NCBI RefSeq assembly: GCF_040412425.1
Contig: NC_089743.1
Location: 87,420,971-87,484,970 of the forward strand
DNA: 64,000 nucleotides
Source: Macrobrachium rosenbergii
Taxonomy: Eukaryota > Arthropoda > Malacostraca > Decapoda > Palaemonidae
Reading direction: 5' to 3'
The notes under the pieces are model-generated. The model was not told the origin of the DNA, did no database searches, and was given only the letters and a program-made list of their open reading frames with translations. The stretch's first letter is position 1. Each line of letters opens with the position of its first letter. Shown here in pieces: positions 1 to 11,512 of the stretch. The position numbers and the translations under genes are program-made.

Positions 1-2475
1 ACCTAGTTGTGATTGTACATTTCCAAACCAAAATTGACATATCAAAAAGTTGTTTGGCTTATGCTTAAAAAGAAAAAATAAATCCTGTAAATAACTTGTT
101 TAGATTTATGCCAGTCTTGTAAAAAAATCCACAGAAGGCAGTTACAGAGTTTTATTGCTTTACATACTCTAAGATACAGTTATCTTGTAGAAAACTTGAA
201 AACTTGTATATGAAGGGATGCTTCTGCTCTTCCATAAATCATCCACCCCCTATCAGCTTTAGAAAGATCTATTTTCACGTGTCTTCAAAGGGAAGAAGTT
301 CTGAGTGCTAAGATGAGGAGGAAAGTGTGCAGTGAGACCATCGCACTTACTTTTTGCATGAACCAAAAATAGTTAGTTGCATCAAAAATTTGTTCCTATG
401 ATTATCATATGGAGTTGGAGGCCACTAGGGATCTACAGTCTCAGCAAGTGTAAAAACAAAGTTTAAAAGTCCACTTATGTTGGTCCTAAAGTATTCTAAA
501 GCTGCAAAGAATATTTTGATAATTATCCAAGGATTTTAATTTTAGTAGTACCCCTAAAATTAAAAAGCAAATTTATTTTCTCATCTTAAATACTACATCT
601 ACCATATTTGAAAGGGAACTAATACTAATTAACAAGGATGCTCCTTTTGTGTTAAAAGTCAATCTTTATAAAATATCTAGAGATTGTATTATATAGGCCA
701 ACTTTTTTTTGCCAAAATTAACAATACTGTACTAAACATTATGTTTCCACATAAACAGCTCAAGAAGCCAAACCAATTTGTTCAGTGTAGTCTATCACAA
801 CATTTAAAATAATAAAAACCTTGCCCCTATCAGGGACAACTTGTACCTGAAAAAGGTAATTCCACAGAAAACATGGCATGTCTCAAAAGGTTTGTACCAC
901 TTTGTGAGGACTCAAGCTTCAATCCACAACCAAAACCCTTTATAATACAAAAGAATTGGAGATTCATGGGTCTAGCAAACAGCATGATAAAACATTTGAC
1001 TGTCTGTACTGAATGAGATACCTTTTAACAAAGGAAACATTGATGACAAACATTACAATTCTACAAACGGAACAGTCAAAGATAAGAAGCTTCTATTTAT
1101 CTTGATCCTCCCTTTTCTGGAGAATAATTTCTGTTTGATTAAAAACATCTGTACAAGAATCAAACTAATGAAACAGATTTTTGTTACTGATATTGTTCTA
1201 CAGAAAGTTCACATACCAAAGAGTTTGCCCTAGGGAAAAACATCATATGATAAGATGAAACTTACAGGAAAGATAAAGTTTAATAGCTGGGCAGATAAAT
1301 CTCAGGTTTGCCAAAGGAATAATTGGAAAAATAAAATAGCAAAATCAATCTGTTTGGGGTCACAGGACACTGCAATTGACCTTCAGTCCTTTTTTAACAA
1401 TGTGCAATGAAGATGGGCTGCAAAATGCAAATGTCAGGATAATGGTAAGCATCTGGATCAGCTATATGACAATTTCATTCCTCTTGATCATAAAGTAAAA
1501 GATACTACAGTTTGATAAGAGTAACAACTGTAGTTATCTATAACCCTACATGCTTAGTTATAGTCAACTGTATGCCTCACTTTTGCACAGGTAACAGCTA
1601 AATGCTCTGCTTTTGTTAATTCAAATAATTCCTAAATCTTTCACTCCAAACTATATTTTCTAGCTAAACAGAGTGGTATCTTCAGCTTGTTCAAAAGTCT
1701 ATGAAACAGATCCCATGTGTTACTGTTTGTGACAAAAATTGATGCATGGAAGAAAGATACTACTGATCATAAATAATGTAAAACATATGAAAGAATTGCC
1801 TTTGGCAGACTTTCCTAAAGGTTACTTTAAAGATGAAAACATCAAAGGGAAAAAATATTTATCAAACGTGAATATAAAAAAAACATGGAGACAGCAGAAA
1901 CACTGGTGACAGTGACATAATTGTAAACCGCAAAATCCTTTATATGCAACTTGAATTTAAGAGGTGAAAAGCCAACTCTCACAACTCAAATCATGAGGAC
2001 AACACTATCCAACATTACCTCTTTTGCTTACAGATGACTGATATAGACATCATCCAAATTCAAATCCTTTGCATTTTGATAACATACAGAAAATAAATTT
2101 TTCCTTTGTATACTACAACTTCTGCATTGCATTAGAGTAGGTAATATATCCGTGTGCTATGGAAAACAAATGACAACGATCACAAATAGTTTATCTTGGC
2201 TAATTTTCTTTGGTGGAAACTGCAGTTTTGCAAATATCCTATGCTTTATTTCACCGAAATACACTTATTTTGGGGATTTTTCACTTTTTATGCCATTGCA
2301 AAGAGCAATCATTCAGCTGCCAACCAAATAAAATTCAGCAGTCTACCTTGAAAAATTGCCCTGCATTTTTACTGAACATAAAAAGGTATTGTTTTGACTG
2401 TTAATTTTCTTATAGAGAAACTAATGCTACAGTTTGTATAATTTTGAAGATATTTTCTGACTGTAAGTAGCAACA
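1..2475. other. Intronic AT-rich sequence, no gene seen
   Basis: This stretch is AT-rich, low in CpG, and has only short chance ORFs on both strands. I see no recognisable domain, RNA or terminal repeat. By position it should belong to the third coding intron of the minus-strand Src gene, because the SH2 exon at 13.0 kb ends in a donor site and no continuation of SH2 or kinase sequence is visible here. An unrecognised untranslated exon cannot be excluded. Confidence 0.5.
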
Positions 2476-2479
2476 TCCT

Positions 2480-3180
2480 TGAAAGGGGTCCGGATGTGTT
2501 ATGAGTTGAATCTTCTTCTCATGGGATCAACCAAGATATCCCATTGGTGACCTGAGGGTTAATCATCTTCTTTATATCCTTTGTGGAATTTGTTTATATA
2601 AAATGTAATTTATATAAATAAGAAAACAGAACCATCTATCTAAGGCTCCTCTAAAAAACTTGTCTATTTCCCACACATGTATGTCCATTTATTTAGGATT
2701 CACATTAAACATTTTATAGCTATTTTGGGTGCCAGTCAAGAAAAAGCTCCTTAAATTAGTAAAATCATTGTTATAAGTATTTAGGGCTCACTTTACCATT
2801 CAGACAATAGTTTTAGATGGTAATCTAAGGTTTCTTTGGGTGTTTGTGATGAAGTGTTTGGCCATTGCTTTTGTTTGAACTGATGTCGAGGGAAGGGTTT
2901 TAGGTGATAATTTGCTGTATTTTTGTTGTGAACATTGAGACAGGTGTGGGTGTGAAAGCAGTTATTAAGCTTTTACAGTTCTTCACTTGTCTCAGGGTAT
3001 AGATATAAGGTGTCATCGATGTACCTACATACATGTGTGGATTTCTTATATTTTGAGACCCTCTTTTTATAGATGGTACCCATGTAAAAAGAAGAGGACT
3101 CCAAGGAGAACCCAAAGCCACGCCAGGATTTGGGTGTACATGTGATGCCTTCTGGAGACGAACCAAAAGGTTCCTTTTCC
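2480..3180 (-). mobile_element. Penelope-like element, inverted RT fragment
   Basis: Read on the minus strand, about 3130 to 2970 encodes a reverse-transcriptase stretch typical of Penelope-like elements. It has the motif B region GVALGSP, then after a frameshift FYMGTIYKKRV, then the catalytic-site motif RYIDDTLYLYPETSEEL. Further along, about 2600 to 2500 matches in translation (a GYKED-type block) the part of the plus-strand copy at about 3770 to 3850. Stops and frameshifts make it non-functional. It starts at nearly the same RT position as the plus-strand copy next to it and points the opposite way, so the two form a head-to-head pair. Confidence 0.75.
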
Positions 3181-4262
3181 ACCCACAGAGGCTATTTGTA
3201 CACCAAAATCGACAGCATGCCGATGGTTTTTCCCTCTGGGGTCCTCTTGACAAATTTTTATATGGGTAGCCATCAAGAGGAGGGTCTTCAAGTTCCTAAG
3301 AAAGCCGTAAATGTTCCTCATGTTAATCAGCCAAATCATCACCTTTGAGACAAGTGAAGAAATGAAAGCTTGAGGCATGCCCTTCCACACCCACAGCTGT
3401 CTTTGCTTCATTTGAATACAGCAGCCGATTGTTGCCTCCCATAACTTGACGTGCTTACCGAGTGGCAGGAGGAACGCAATCATCACTTAAGGTGTACACG
3501 AAACCTACTAACCTGGGCATGTGTCTGAACAGAGAGTGAGTCCCCAGAGAGATACAAGCAATTGTTCTTCAATCCCTTTGTCAGAAGAGCTCTCCTGCAC
3601 TGCTCCTCTTGGACTGACACCTACAGAGAGCTGGAACGTGTTGCCCCGATCTTCATCAAGAATGGACACGCAATTTGGATGTTGACAAGTGCATTAGAAG
3701 AGCATAGATAGATGGTATTCAAGAACTCGCCTGATACATCTGATGACATCAAAAATTCTACAAAGAATATAAAGGATATAAAGAGGACCAACACACCCTC
3801 AAGACTATCATTGAGGGCAACATCAGCCTGTTCGATCCCAAGAAGATGATTAAACTCATAATATTCTACAGGAATAAGAAAACCAGCAGCCTAAGTGATG
3901 AGAAATAATGTGGCCCCCCCACAAGCAGGATCTCTCATGAAAACCAACATGGTCTACCGATACAAGTGCCCCATCCGTAGAGTGCTTGGTTCCTACACTG
4001 GCATGACTACTCCTGCACTTGTCCAAGAGGATCTTCCTGCCATGTCCAGGAGTGGAAGCCCTTTTTAATCAAGCCAGGACTGCCTTAACCTGAGAATAAA
4101 AAGAATTGACATTATCCCTAACATAGAGATAATAGATCAAACAACTGACCATCGCTGTTGCCAGCTACACTCCTGGAAGGCCTACACATTAGGAGAGAAG
4201 CCTAGTCTCAATACCAAACAGGAGACCTTCCACTCCGATGTCCACAAACCCTGATGAGTGAA
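3170..4262 (+). mobile_element. Penelope-like element, RT 3' part plus GIY-YIG endonuclease
   Basis: The plus strand carries the downstream half of a Penelope-like retroelement. In order: a motif B region (GVLLTNFYMGSHQEE) at about 3235 to 3285; an FLDVL-like RT palm block, here mutated, at about 3430 to 3470; the KVYTKPTNLGMCLN block at about 3489 to 3530; and a GIY-YIG endonuclease-like region at about 3950 to 4015 (VYRYKCPI followed by GSYTGMTT). The C-terminal EKPSLNTKQETF block lies at about 4195 to 4235. This domain order is that of endonuclease-bearing Penelope-like elements. Several stops and frameshifts show it is dead. The motif C block seems to be missing between about 3290 and 3350. 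A 5'-truncated copy inverted against another fragment is common for this group. Confidence 0.8.
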
Positions 4263-4289
4263 CCAATGAGCGCCCATCAGCAGGCAGCG

Positions 4290-5205
4290 ATAAAATGAGT
4301 TCTCTTACTCTTCTACTTGCAATGCTCTTCAGGTCTGGGTTCCATCTATCCCACTCCTTGATTTCATGGGCCTTCCTACAGGTCTAACCTAGATATTTCC
4401 ATATCTGCTGCTTTTCTGACCAACTGTTCATTTCCCTCATCATCACATGTCCAAACCTTCCAATCTTTGAGATCTCTTGTCTTTTTCCTTCATTCAGCAG
4501 GGATTTTGCCTTGCTGCCAATGCCTCAGTCATAATATTGTACACTCTTCTTTACTACTGTATTATCACACCTTTCAAAATCTCCTAAATTTTCCTAATGT
4601 TTCTACTGTATAAAGTAATGGAAGGTTATTGTATCCATCATTATTCTTTATCCTCCATTGTTATGGTTTTGCCCCAGAATAAGAGCCTGCACTAGCATAG
4701 GCTAGTTTAATCAAAGCTATTACTCTGCCCTTTCAACTGATGAGACATTTCACAAGTACTCTCACAATTCTTGCTTCCAATGTCAGTAACAATAAGTCCT
4801 CAAGATAAGACCTGGCAGATATATCGTAAGTGTTCTCATTTTGAAGCTCTTCCACATTTGCTCTTTCCCTGAACAATTGTTACAGGACGGAAAATCTTTC
4901 AACTCCTTGTACACTTTATAATCCTGAGCAACTCTAGTTACATCTGGTACACAGTAAAGCATTCTGGCTCCAACTTTCCCACAACCAACAGAGGTCACTT
5001 TCCTGATTATACTTCTTCCTTTGCTTCCTTGAAGGCACCATAAGCTATGTTTTCCTTACAATGATATTCAGTCAATTCCTCTCCATTCCATTCATCTATC
5101 TTTTAAACATATCCACCATCTCTTCCTCTGATTCTATTGTCAATATTATGTCATCAGTATAAACTCAAGGGATCACATTTTCTGCACTTTTGCCATTGTG
5201 GCTGC
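4290..5205 (-). mobile_element. Decayed non-LTR retrotransposon (RTE-like) fragment
   Basis: On the minus strand, about 5165 to 5115 reads as a degenerate RT motif C block (DDIILTIESEEEMVDMF). About 5000 to 4890 reads as a Cys-rich stretch (WESWSQNALLCTRC) resembling the zinc-finger-like insert of crustacean and cephalopod RTE-type LINEs. The downstream part, about 4500 to 4330, resembles the C-terminal tail of these LINE proteins and shares sequence with a second copy near 37.15 to 37.33 kb. Many stops are present. The family assignment comes from motif recognition only. Confidence 0.55.
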
Positions 5206-5225
5206 TGACTACTATGATAAACATG

Positions 5226-5516
5226 ACATTTTTATAATAAAATAAGATTTTATATCATACTTACCTGTTGTTTACATATAGCTGTAATTTCGATCTCGAC
5301 AGAAAATTCAAAACTGGCGGTCCCGCTAATATATGGTCAGGTGATACGACTACCCCGCCCTCTGCCGGGGTACCTGGATCCATTTCCATCAACAACTAAT
5401 CATATTTTCTATGTCCCTGTCCCTTGCGGGAGTGGGTGGGAATCCTTTATATGTAAACAACAGGTAAGTATGATATAAAATCTTATTTTATTATAAAAAT
5501 GTCATTTTTATACATG
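5226..5516. repeat. DIRS inverted terminal repeat, left (3') end
   Basis: A tract reading acctgttgtttacatatagc, followed by a cgatctcgacagaaaattc block and a catttccatcaacaactaat block, reappears as its reverse complement at 11290 to 11512. Within this left copy there is also a near-perfect internal palindrome. The arm at about 5228 to 5280 is repeated inverted at about 5452 to 5510, and its first bases recur at 5510 to 5550. The internal arms could represent the internal complementary region that DIRS elements use in replication, or a foldback unit. Confidence 0.8.
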
Positions 5517-5959
5517 AACTTACCTGTTGTTTACATATAGCTGATTGCCACATTGAGGCGTGGGCATGGACAGCTGTAAGTGTTAAATGGAAAAAAACCT
5601 GAGATCATCAGGCTAAGAAAAACGCCTTAACTTTGGATCTTACCTGCTAAGGAAGCTGTTTTCGAATCTGTTACTGCCTCTGTAACCTGCTATCCTTAGT
5701 GCAACCTGTTGGGCCTAGTAGCTCAGACGCAGGTTGCTATATGGAGAAAGGTCTGTTGGCCCAGCCGTCTTCGACACAATCAACCAAAGCATATAATGCC
5801 CCCTGCTCAGGGCCTGTACCAAAGCATCCACCATCATATCACCCAACCATAAAAAACTCACACCAACCTATTAAAATTAGACCTACTTTGGCCATCTAAC
5901 CTCTTAGGCTCTAGTAGTCGCATCAAAAAGAAAATTCTGCACCCAAGGAAACTAAGGAG

Positions 5960-7260
5960 AGGGATCTAGAGCCTCTGGTTTTTGCCCATCACCTGTCAGA
6001 CGCAGAATAAAGGGGCCCAACGCACTGCAGTCTTCATATGGTTTGGATCTGTCTCAGGAGATAATGCCGAAGGCAAAAACAGACCAACATCTCCAATAAG
6101 TTGAACTTAGAATGTCCTTTAAAGCCATGTTCTTCTTTGAAGTAAAAGAAGTCGCAGAAGCCCTAATTTCATGAGGCCTCACTTTAACTAAGGGAAATCC
6201 AATCCCTTAACTCTAGTGTGCCTCCTGAATCAGTTCTTTCAAAAGGAAAGAAATCCCATTTTTAGATAGAGTTTCTTGGGGTTCTTAGTTGAGCACCATA
6301 AAAATCATGAGTTCCTCTTACACTTCTGGTCCTGTCCAGATAGAATTTCAATGCTCGTGACCGGACAGAGAAGTCTCTCTGTTTCTCTTCCACTCAAGGA
6401 GGATAGGCTAGAATGGGAAATTCCTTTGGCCATGGATTACTAGGTTTTCGCCCTTAGCTAGGAAACCAAGGTGAAGGAAACTGAGCCTTATCCGGTTTTA
6501 AAACCAACTCTCAGGTGTCCAGAGCATGAATCTCACTCACTCTCTCTTTGAGGCCAGTGCCAAGAGAAAGAGAGTTTTCTTAGTTAGATTCCTAACGGAG
6601 CAGGAACTCAAAGGCTCAAAAGATTTGGAGGTAAGCCACTTTAGCACCACATCAAATTCCAATGCGGTACGCTAAGAGATTTGCCTTTAGTGCCCAAAAA
6701 GGATTTAAGGAGTTCTGCAATATCTTTTGTCTGAGGAAAGATCTATACCTCTATTCCTGAAAATTGCCGCCAGCATACTCCTATACCCTTAATCGTGCTG
6801 ACAGCCAATTTCTTCTCCTTGTGCAGAAACAAAAGAAAATCGCAACCCTGGCTTAGAGTCGTGAAGTGGAAGACACTCCAGACTCGGAGCACCACTCCTG
6901 AAGCGCTTCCACTTCGCCAATAGACCTTTGTAGATTCTCCCTGGTTGATCTCAGCCATTGTAGATGACTCTTCTAGAGCCTCTCTCCTGTAGAGTCGCAA
7001 GTTGGAACCCTGTCAGATTTAGATCTGAACGGGGTTCCTTCAAGAAGACTTTGCTTGTGCAACTGGCACAGAAGGTCTGGTCTGAATTTAAACCTCCTTT
7101 GGCCAATCCACTAGATTTCTCCAGTAGCTCTGGAAACCATGATCTTCCTGGCCACCATGGAGCTATAAAGATCTCATTGACACACTTTCTGTTTTCGAAA
7201 CTTTTTTTAGGACTTCTCCCAGCATCCTGAAGGGAGGGAATGCATAAAGGAAGAGACCGA
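5960..7260 (-). pseudogene. DIRS tyrosine recombinase remnant
   Basis: The N-terminal part is visible at about 6990 to 6750, with a FLLFLHKEKKLAVSTIKG helix typical of the core-binding domain of tyrosine recombinases. The catalytic domain follows at lower coordinates, including a PVRALKFYLDRTRS-like block at about 6370 to 6320. At about 6180 to 6165 a PHEIRASATS-like block contains the H-x-x-R signature expected of the active site. Stops and frameshifts interrupt all parts, so no functional enzyme is expected. In an intact element this enzyme integrates the circular DNA copy, which replaces the integrase of LTR elements. Confidence 0.7.
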
Positions 7261-7329
7261 CCAGTCCAGGAGCATGGCATCTCCAGCTAATGCTTCTGGG
7301 TCTGGAACAGAGAGCAAAGAGGTAGTTTT

Positions 7330-8870
7330 CTTCCCTCATTAGAACAGGTCCCTTCTGGGAGTTCCCCCAAACCTTCCACAGGCCTTGGCAGACTTTTCTG
7401 GTGGAGGGTCCATTCCGACGGAATGACCTGGAGTGACCTGCTTGAGGATATCCGCTCTTAAGTTGAGAGCTCCCGGATGAAGCTTGTTACTAGCTCTATG
7501 TTCTTGGTTGCCGCCACAAAAGCAGGTCTTTTGGATCGGAACAGAGAGAAGGAGTGAGTGCCTCCTTGTTTTTTCATAATGCACGCCCAGAGCAGGGAGT
7601 TGTCCTAAAGCACTACTATCTTTTTGTTTTCCACCAGAAGCACGAAATGTTCCAAGGCTAGATGTATTGCCTTCAACTGCTTTGCTTTAGTGTGCCAATC
7701 CCGTTGGGATGAAGACCAATTGCCTGACACTTGAAGATCCCCCAATGTTGCTCCCTCAACCCTGGCTGAAGGCCGGAGAACAACATCAGGTCTGGGTTCC
7801 TCTGACTCAGTGACAAACCTGGATCTAGTTTGCTTCCTGTCTGTCCTCACCATGACAGGTCTTGCTTTACTGGAGTGGATAGAGGAAAACAAGGAATCCG
7901 TGTCTTTCTTCCTGTTCCAGATCTGCTGTAGGAAAGAACTGAAGAGGTCTCATGTGTAGCCCTCCCCAGACTGAAGAACATCTCTAGCGATGAGAGGTGC
8001 CTAAAAGGCTCATCCATTCCTTGGTGAACAAGTCTTGAGAAGCCATCAGGTATCTCACTTTCAGCAGGCATTTCTCTCCTTTGAGACGCCGGAAAACCTG
8101 AAAAGAACTGAGTTCATCCGAACTCCCAAATAAGTCAAGTCTTGAGATGGAGAGAGTTGTGACTTTGGAAGATTTACTATGAGTCAATCCTCGGGTAAGA
8201 GAAAGGGTCCTTTGTAGGTCCTTCATGCATTGGCCTTTTGACGGAGACCCAATCAGCTGTTTCAGGAGGTAAAGGAAATGTGTTCCCCTCTAAGTAAAAA
8301 CCATTTACTTAAACAGCCATCATCCTCATGGAAAACTTCTTTGTGGGCTGTTGATAGGCCTGAAGCAAAGAGCCCTGAATTGAAAAGCCCTGCCTCTGGA
8401 ACACAAACCGTAGGAATTTCCTTGATCTCGGATGGATCAGGTACATGAAAGTTTGTGTTCTGAGATCGAGGGCACCATCCAGTCTCCTTCCTTCAGGGAA
8501 TTGATAACCGACCCACAAGTTTCCATCTTGAATGGTGTTTGGAAGCAAAATTTGTTCAGGGCGCTTCACATTGGGACTGGTCTCCATCCTCCTGACGCAT
8601 TTTGGAACCAGAAACAGACGGTTGTAGAACCCGAGATGAAGGTTCGAGGACTTTCTTCTATGGTTCCCTTTGAAGGAGGGAAGTAAATCTTCCTCCTCCA
8701 ACACCACAAGTTTCTCTGAGTCCTGGGATACGATGAAGTCTACTGGCGAAGACTTTAAAGGAGGACTCTGAGAATCGGAATGGTGCTGAGCCTCTCTCAG
8801 AACGCTGATCACCCAAGGTTCTGCCCCTTGGCCTCCCAAAGCTGCCAGGCACGACTGTAGTCTGGCTCCT
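7330..8870 (-). pseudogene. DIRS reverse transcriptase and RNase H remnant
   Basis: The longest open part is 8839 to 8309 (176 aa). It has the DIRS RT blocks FYNRLFLVPK and HPRSRKFLRFVFQ. The region that should hold the YLDDWL catalytic loop, at about 8280 to 8240, reads YLLKQLIGS, so the two catalytic aspartates are lost. Downstream, about 8090 to 8000 has a KVRYLMASQDL block followed by WMSLLGT, which is the conserved post-RT segment of these elements. About 7790 to 7440 has RNase H-like blocks (TKAKQLKAIHLALEHF and a HPGALNLRADIL block) in shifted frames. Confidence 0.8.
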
Positions 8871-8889
8871 CACCGTCTGGGGAGGACCA

Positions 8890-10640
8890 TGAACTCATCG
8901 GTTGGTTCCTACTAGCTTTCTGGGGATGAGAAGAGAATTTTCCTTTTCCCTAGCACGGGAAAAGGGCAAGAAGGAGTCATGGTGGAACCTAGAGGATACA
9001 GGGAAAGAGGTTTGGGTACTGACTGAGAAGTTGAAAACCTGATGTCTTTTCAAGAATGAGCCCAGTAGGTCTTGAGTAGACTTCATGAGAGAGCCTCAAA
9101 ATTTCCCTAACTAACGTGATCCCAAAAAAGGATTGGCACAAAGGAGCAAAAGAAGGCAGATTTCTGGTTCTGGAGACTCCTCTCTCGGAAAACAAAAGAT
9201 AATGTGCTCTCTTTCTTCAAAAATGCCGCAGCAGTCACTGAGGCAATTTCTGACTTTCTCTGTTCGAGATCGGACCCTTGTCCAGGCAGGCCAAAATAGC
9301 ATCAAGATCTGTAGCAGTCTTCCCGGGAAGATCTCAACGCACTAGCCTGCTCAAGGCACTCCTCATAGACCAGTCATCCAAAGAAAAGATCTCCAAGATC
9401 CTATAGGAACTCTTCACCAGATGGTCAATTTCCTCAAGACGGAAAACCGCCGGATGAAGAAAAGCTGAGCTCTGGGCAGAATCCACAAGGCCCAGAAATC
9501 CCCTTGAGAGGAGTGGCAGAGTCTGCTCCTGGACTGGTCGGGTCTCATACCACTTAACGAGACTTAAAAGACAGTTGAGAAGTCCAGAAAGATGTTTTAG
9601 CCTGAGATCTTTTCTTGCTCAACCATCCTTCTTGCTCCTCGGAGAGCTCTTTTCAAGAAACAGACAGTTTCCAGCTACTGAGAAATCTAGAGGAAGGAGG
9701 TTTAAAATCCTTCTGCAAACTGCACAGCAGGAGACGAAGGGGAAGCTGGAGCAAAGTCTTCTGAAAAAGTTCTTCAAAAAGTTGTAAGAGATGCTTGTGT
9801 TGGAAGCAGGGAGCAGACGGAATCAACATCTACTTCAAACATCGGAAACTGGGGAGAGAATTCTGAAGCAGTTGGAGCACCAGTGATAGAAACGCTCGAG
9901 CCAAACTTGCGGATTTTCCTTTGATTATCGGCACAAGGAGAAGAAATTGGCGCTAAGAGCTCGACCAAGGGGTATCCGAACATGAGCTTGAGGAGTCAGG
10001 AGCCTAGAAGATCCGACAAAGAGGCAGAACCTAAAACCATGGTAGCACTAAAGGCAAATCATTTCAGCGCATTGGAACGTGGAGCGGTGAGAGGCGCCAC
10101 TCGCCAAATCTTTTGAGCCTTGAGTTCGCCGGTGCGGGCGGGGAATTCGCCAGGAGCGACGATCGAAGCGAGCCAGGCGCGCGAAGAGAGAAGCGAGATT
10201 CATGCGAGCTGACAAAAGAGTTGGTTTTTGAGCGGAGCAGAGACTGGAGCCTCAGTTGCAGAAGGAACCTTGAAGAGCTGAGCTAAACCCTCGTAAGTCT
10301 CAAAATCTTGTCCAATTTGTCCTTCTGCTAGCCTATCCTCCGAGGGAAGAAAAGCGGACTTGGGATTCAACGGGAAGGAAGAGCATTGCATGCTAACAGG
10401 AGGATCCAGAAGTGTAATCCGAGAACGCATGACTTTTTGAAGAAGAAGAGATCAACTCTGGGCATCCTAAAACCCTCAAGACTAAAGAGGAGAACGGGAA
10501 AGGTTTCTTTGAAAGAGCTGACTTGGAGGAAGCTCTGTGTCTTAAGGGCCTACTAGACTCTGATTTCAACCTCCTCGATTTAAACAGAAGCACATGAAAC
10601 ACTTAAGGCTTACTTAGCGAGCTGCAACAGCCTGGGACGC
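8890..10640 (-). pseudogene. DIRS gag-like region, decayed
   Basis: Between the 5' terminal repeat and RT there is no single long ORF, only short open segments on the minus strand (10602 to 10393, 10430 to 10200, 9983 to 9774, 9305 to 9111). Several are rich in Ser, Arg and Lys. Position and composition fit a DIRS ORF1 (gag-like) product, but no diagnostic motif is visible. The stretch at about 10080 to 10200 is richer in CpG than its surroundings. Confidence 0.45.
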
Positions 10641-11289
10641 AACAGGCTGTTAGAGGGAGCATTCTAAGTGAGCAGACCCCACTGAGATGTTCGGCCGGGC
10701 ATGTCTTCTCCCTGAGCCCTGGGAGCCGGATCAGAGGCCTCGACCTAGAGAACGAGGGGGCGAACAGTCACCCTCCTCCACAACACTATCACAGGAAACT
10801 TCAGAGGCTCTAGATCATCTCCTCACATCCTTTGGCCAATCTTTTTTGGTCGACTACTAGAGCCTAAATCTTACCATCAAATTCTGCCCGTAGGTCTGAC
10901 ACGGTAGTGGGTTGAAACAACAGGTTGGGGCAGGAATAGAAACAGGAGGGGTAACAGAACAGAACAAGAGGCAATACTATGTCCTACTCTGGGAGGAACT
11001 TCTGGCCAAGCCTACCTTTCTCCATTACTTAACCCATGCCTGATACTAGCCAACCTTGCCAATCAAGCACAGACAAAGACAGGTTATCATCATCTATCCA
11101 GATTCGGCACAGCTTCTCTACAGTTAGAGCAAGAAGAGAGGGTCTTGTTAGCCGATGATCTGAGTTTTACAACCCCCGCACATCTAATGAGATCCTGAAT
11201 CAGACATAATAGAAAAAAATCTCAACCAAAGCCAAAAACAAGCCAGAACTGCAACAAAAGTGGGTATTTTTATCAAAGAAGAAAATTTT

Positions 11290-11512
11290 ATACATACTTA
11301 CTGAATGCTTCCTGAAGAGGAAACGACCCAGTCGCCGGCCCGGACAGAGAAAAATATGATTAGTTGTTGATGGAAATGGATCCAGGTACTCGGTAGAGGG
11401 CGGGTAGTCAGATCACCTGACCATATATTAGCGGGACCATAGTTTTGAATTTTCTGTCGAGATCGAGAATTACAGCTATATGTAAACAACAGGTAAGTTC
11501 ATGTATAAAAAT
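11290..11512. repeat. DIRS inverted terminal repeat, right (5') end
   Basis: Its reverse complement matches the left repeat over about 150 bases, with scattered substitutions and small indels. Shared blocks include the ctgttgtttacatatagc tract, the cgatctcgacagaaaattc block and the ggatccatttccatcaac block. The internal end (about 11290 to 11335) diverges from the left copy, which marks the edge of the repeat. Confidence 0.8.

Larger units (their letters stand above)
5226..11512 (-). mobile_element. DIRS-type (tyrosine recombinase) retrotransposon, nearly full length, decayed
   Basis: This 6.3 kb unit lies on the minus strand between inverted terminal repeats (5226 to 5516 and 11290 to 11512). 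From its 5' end at about 11.5 kb it contains a gag-like region, then RT and RNase H remnants, then a tyrosine recombinase remnant with an HEIR-like motif. Inverted terminal repeats plus RT, RNase H and tyrosine recombinase, with no integrase or aspartic protease visible, are the signature of DIRS elements. Every ORF is broken by stops and frameshifts. The RT catalytic YLDD motif is replaced by a YLLKQL-type sequence. It sits in intron 3 of the Src gene, in the same orientation as the gene. Confidence 0.85.
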
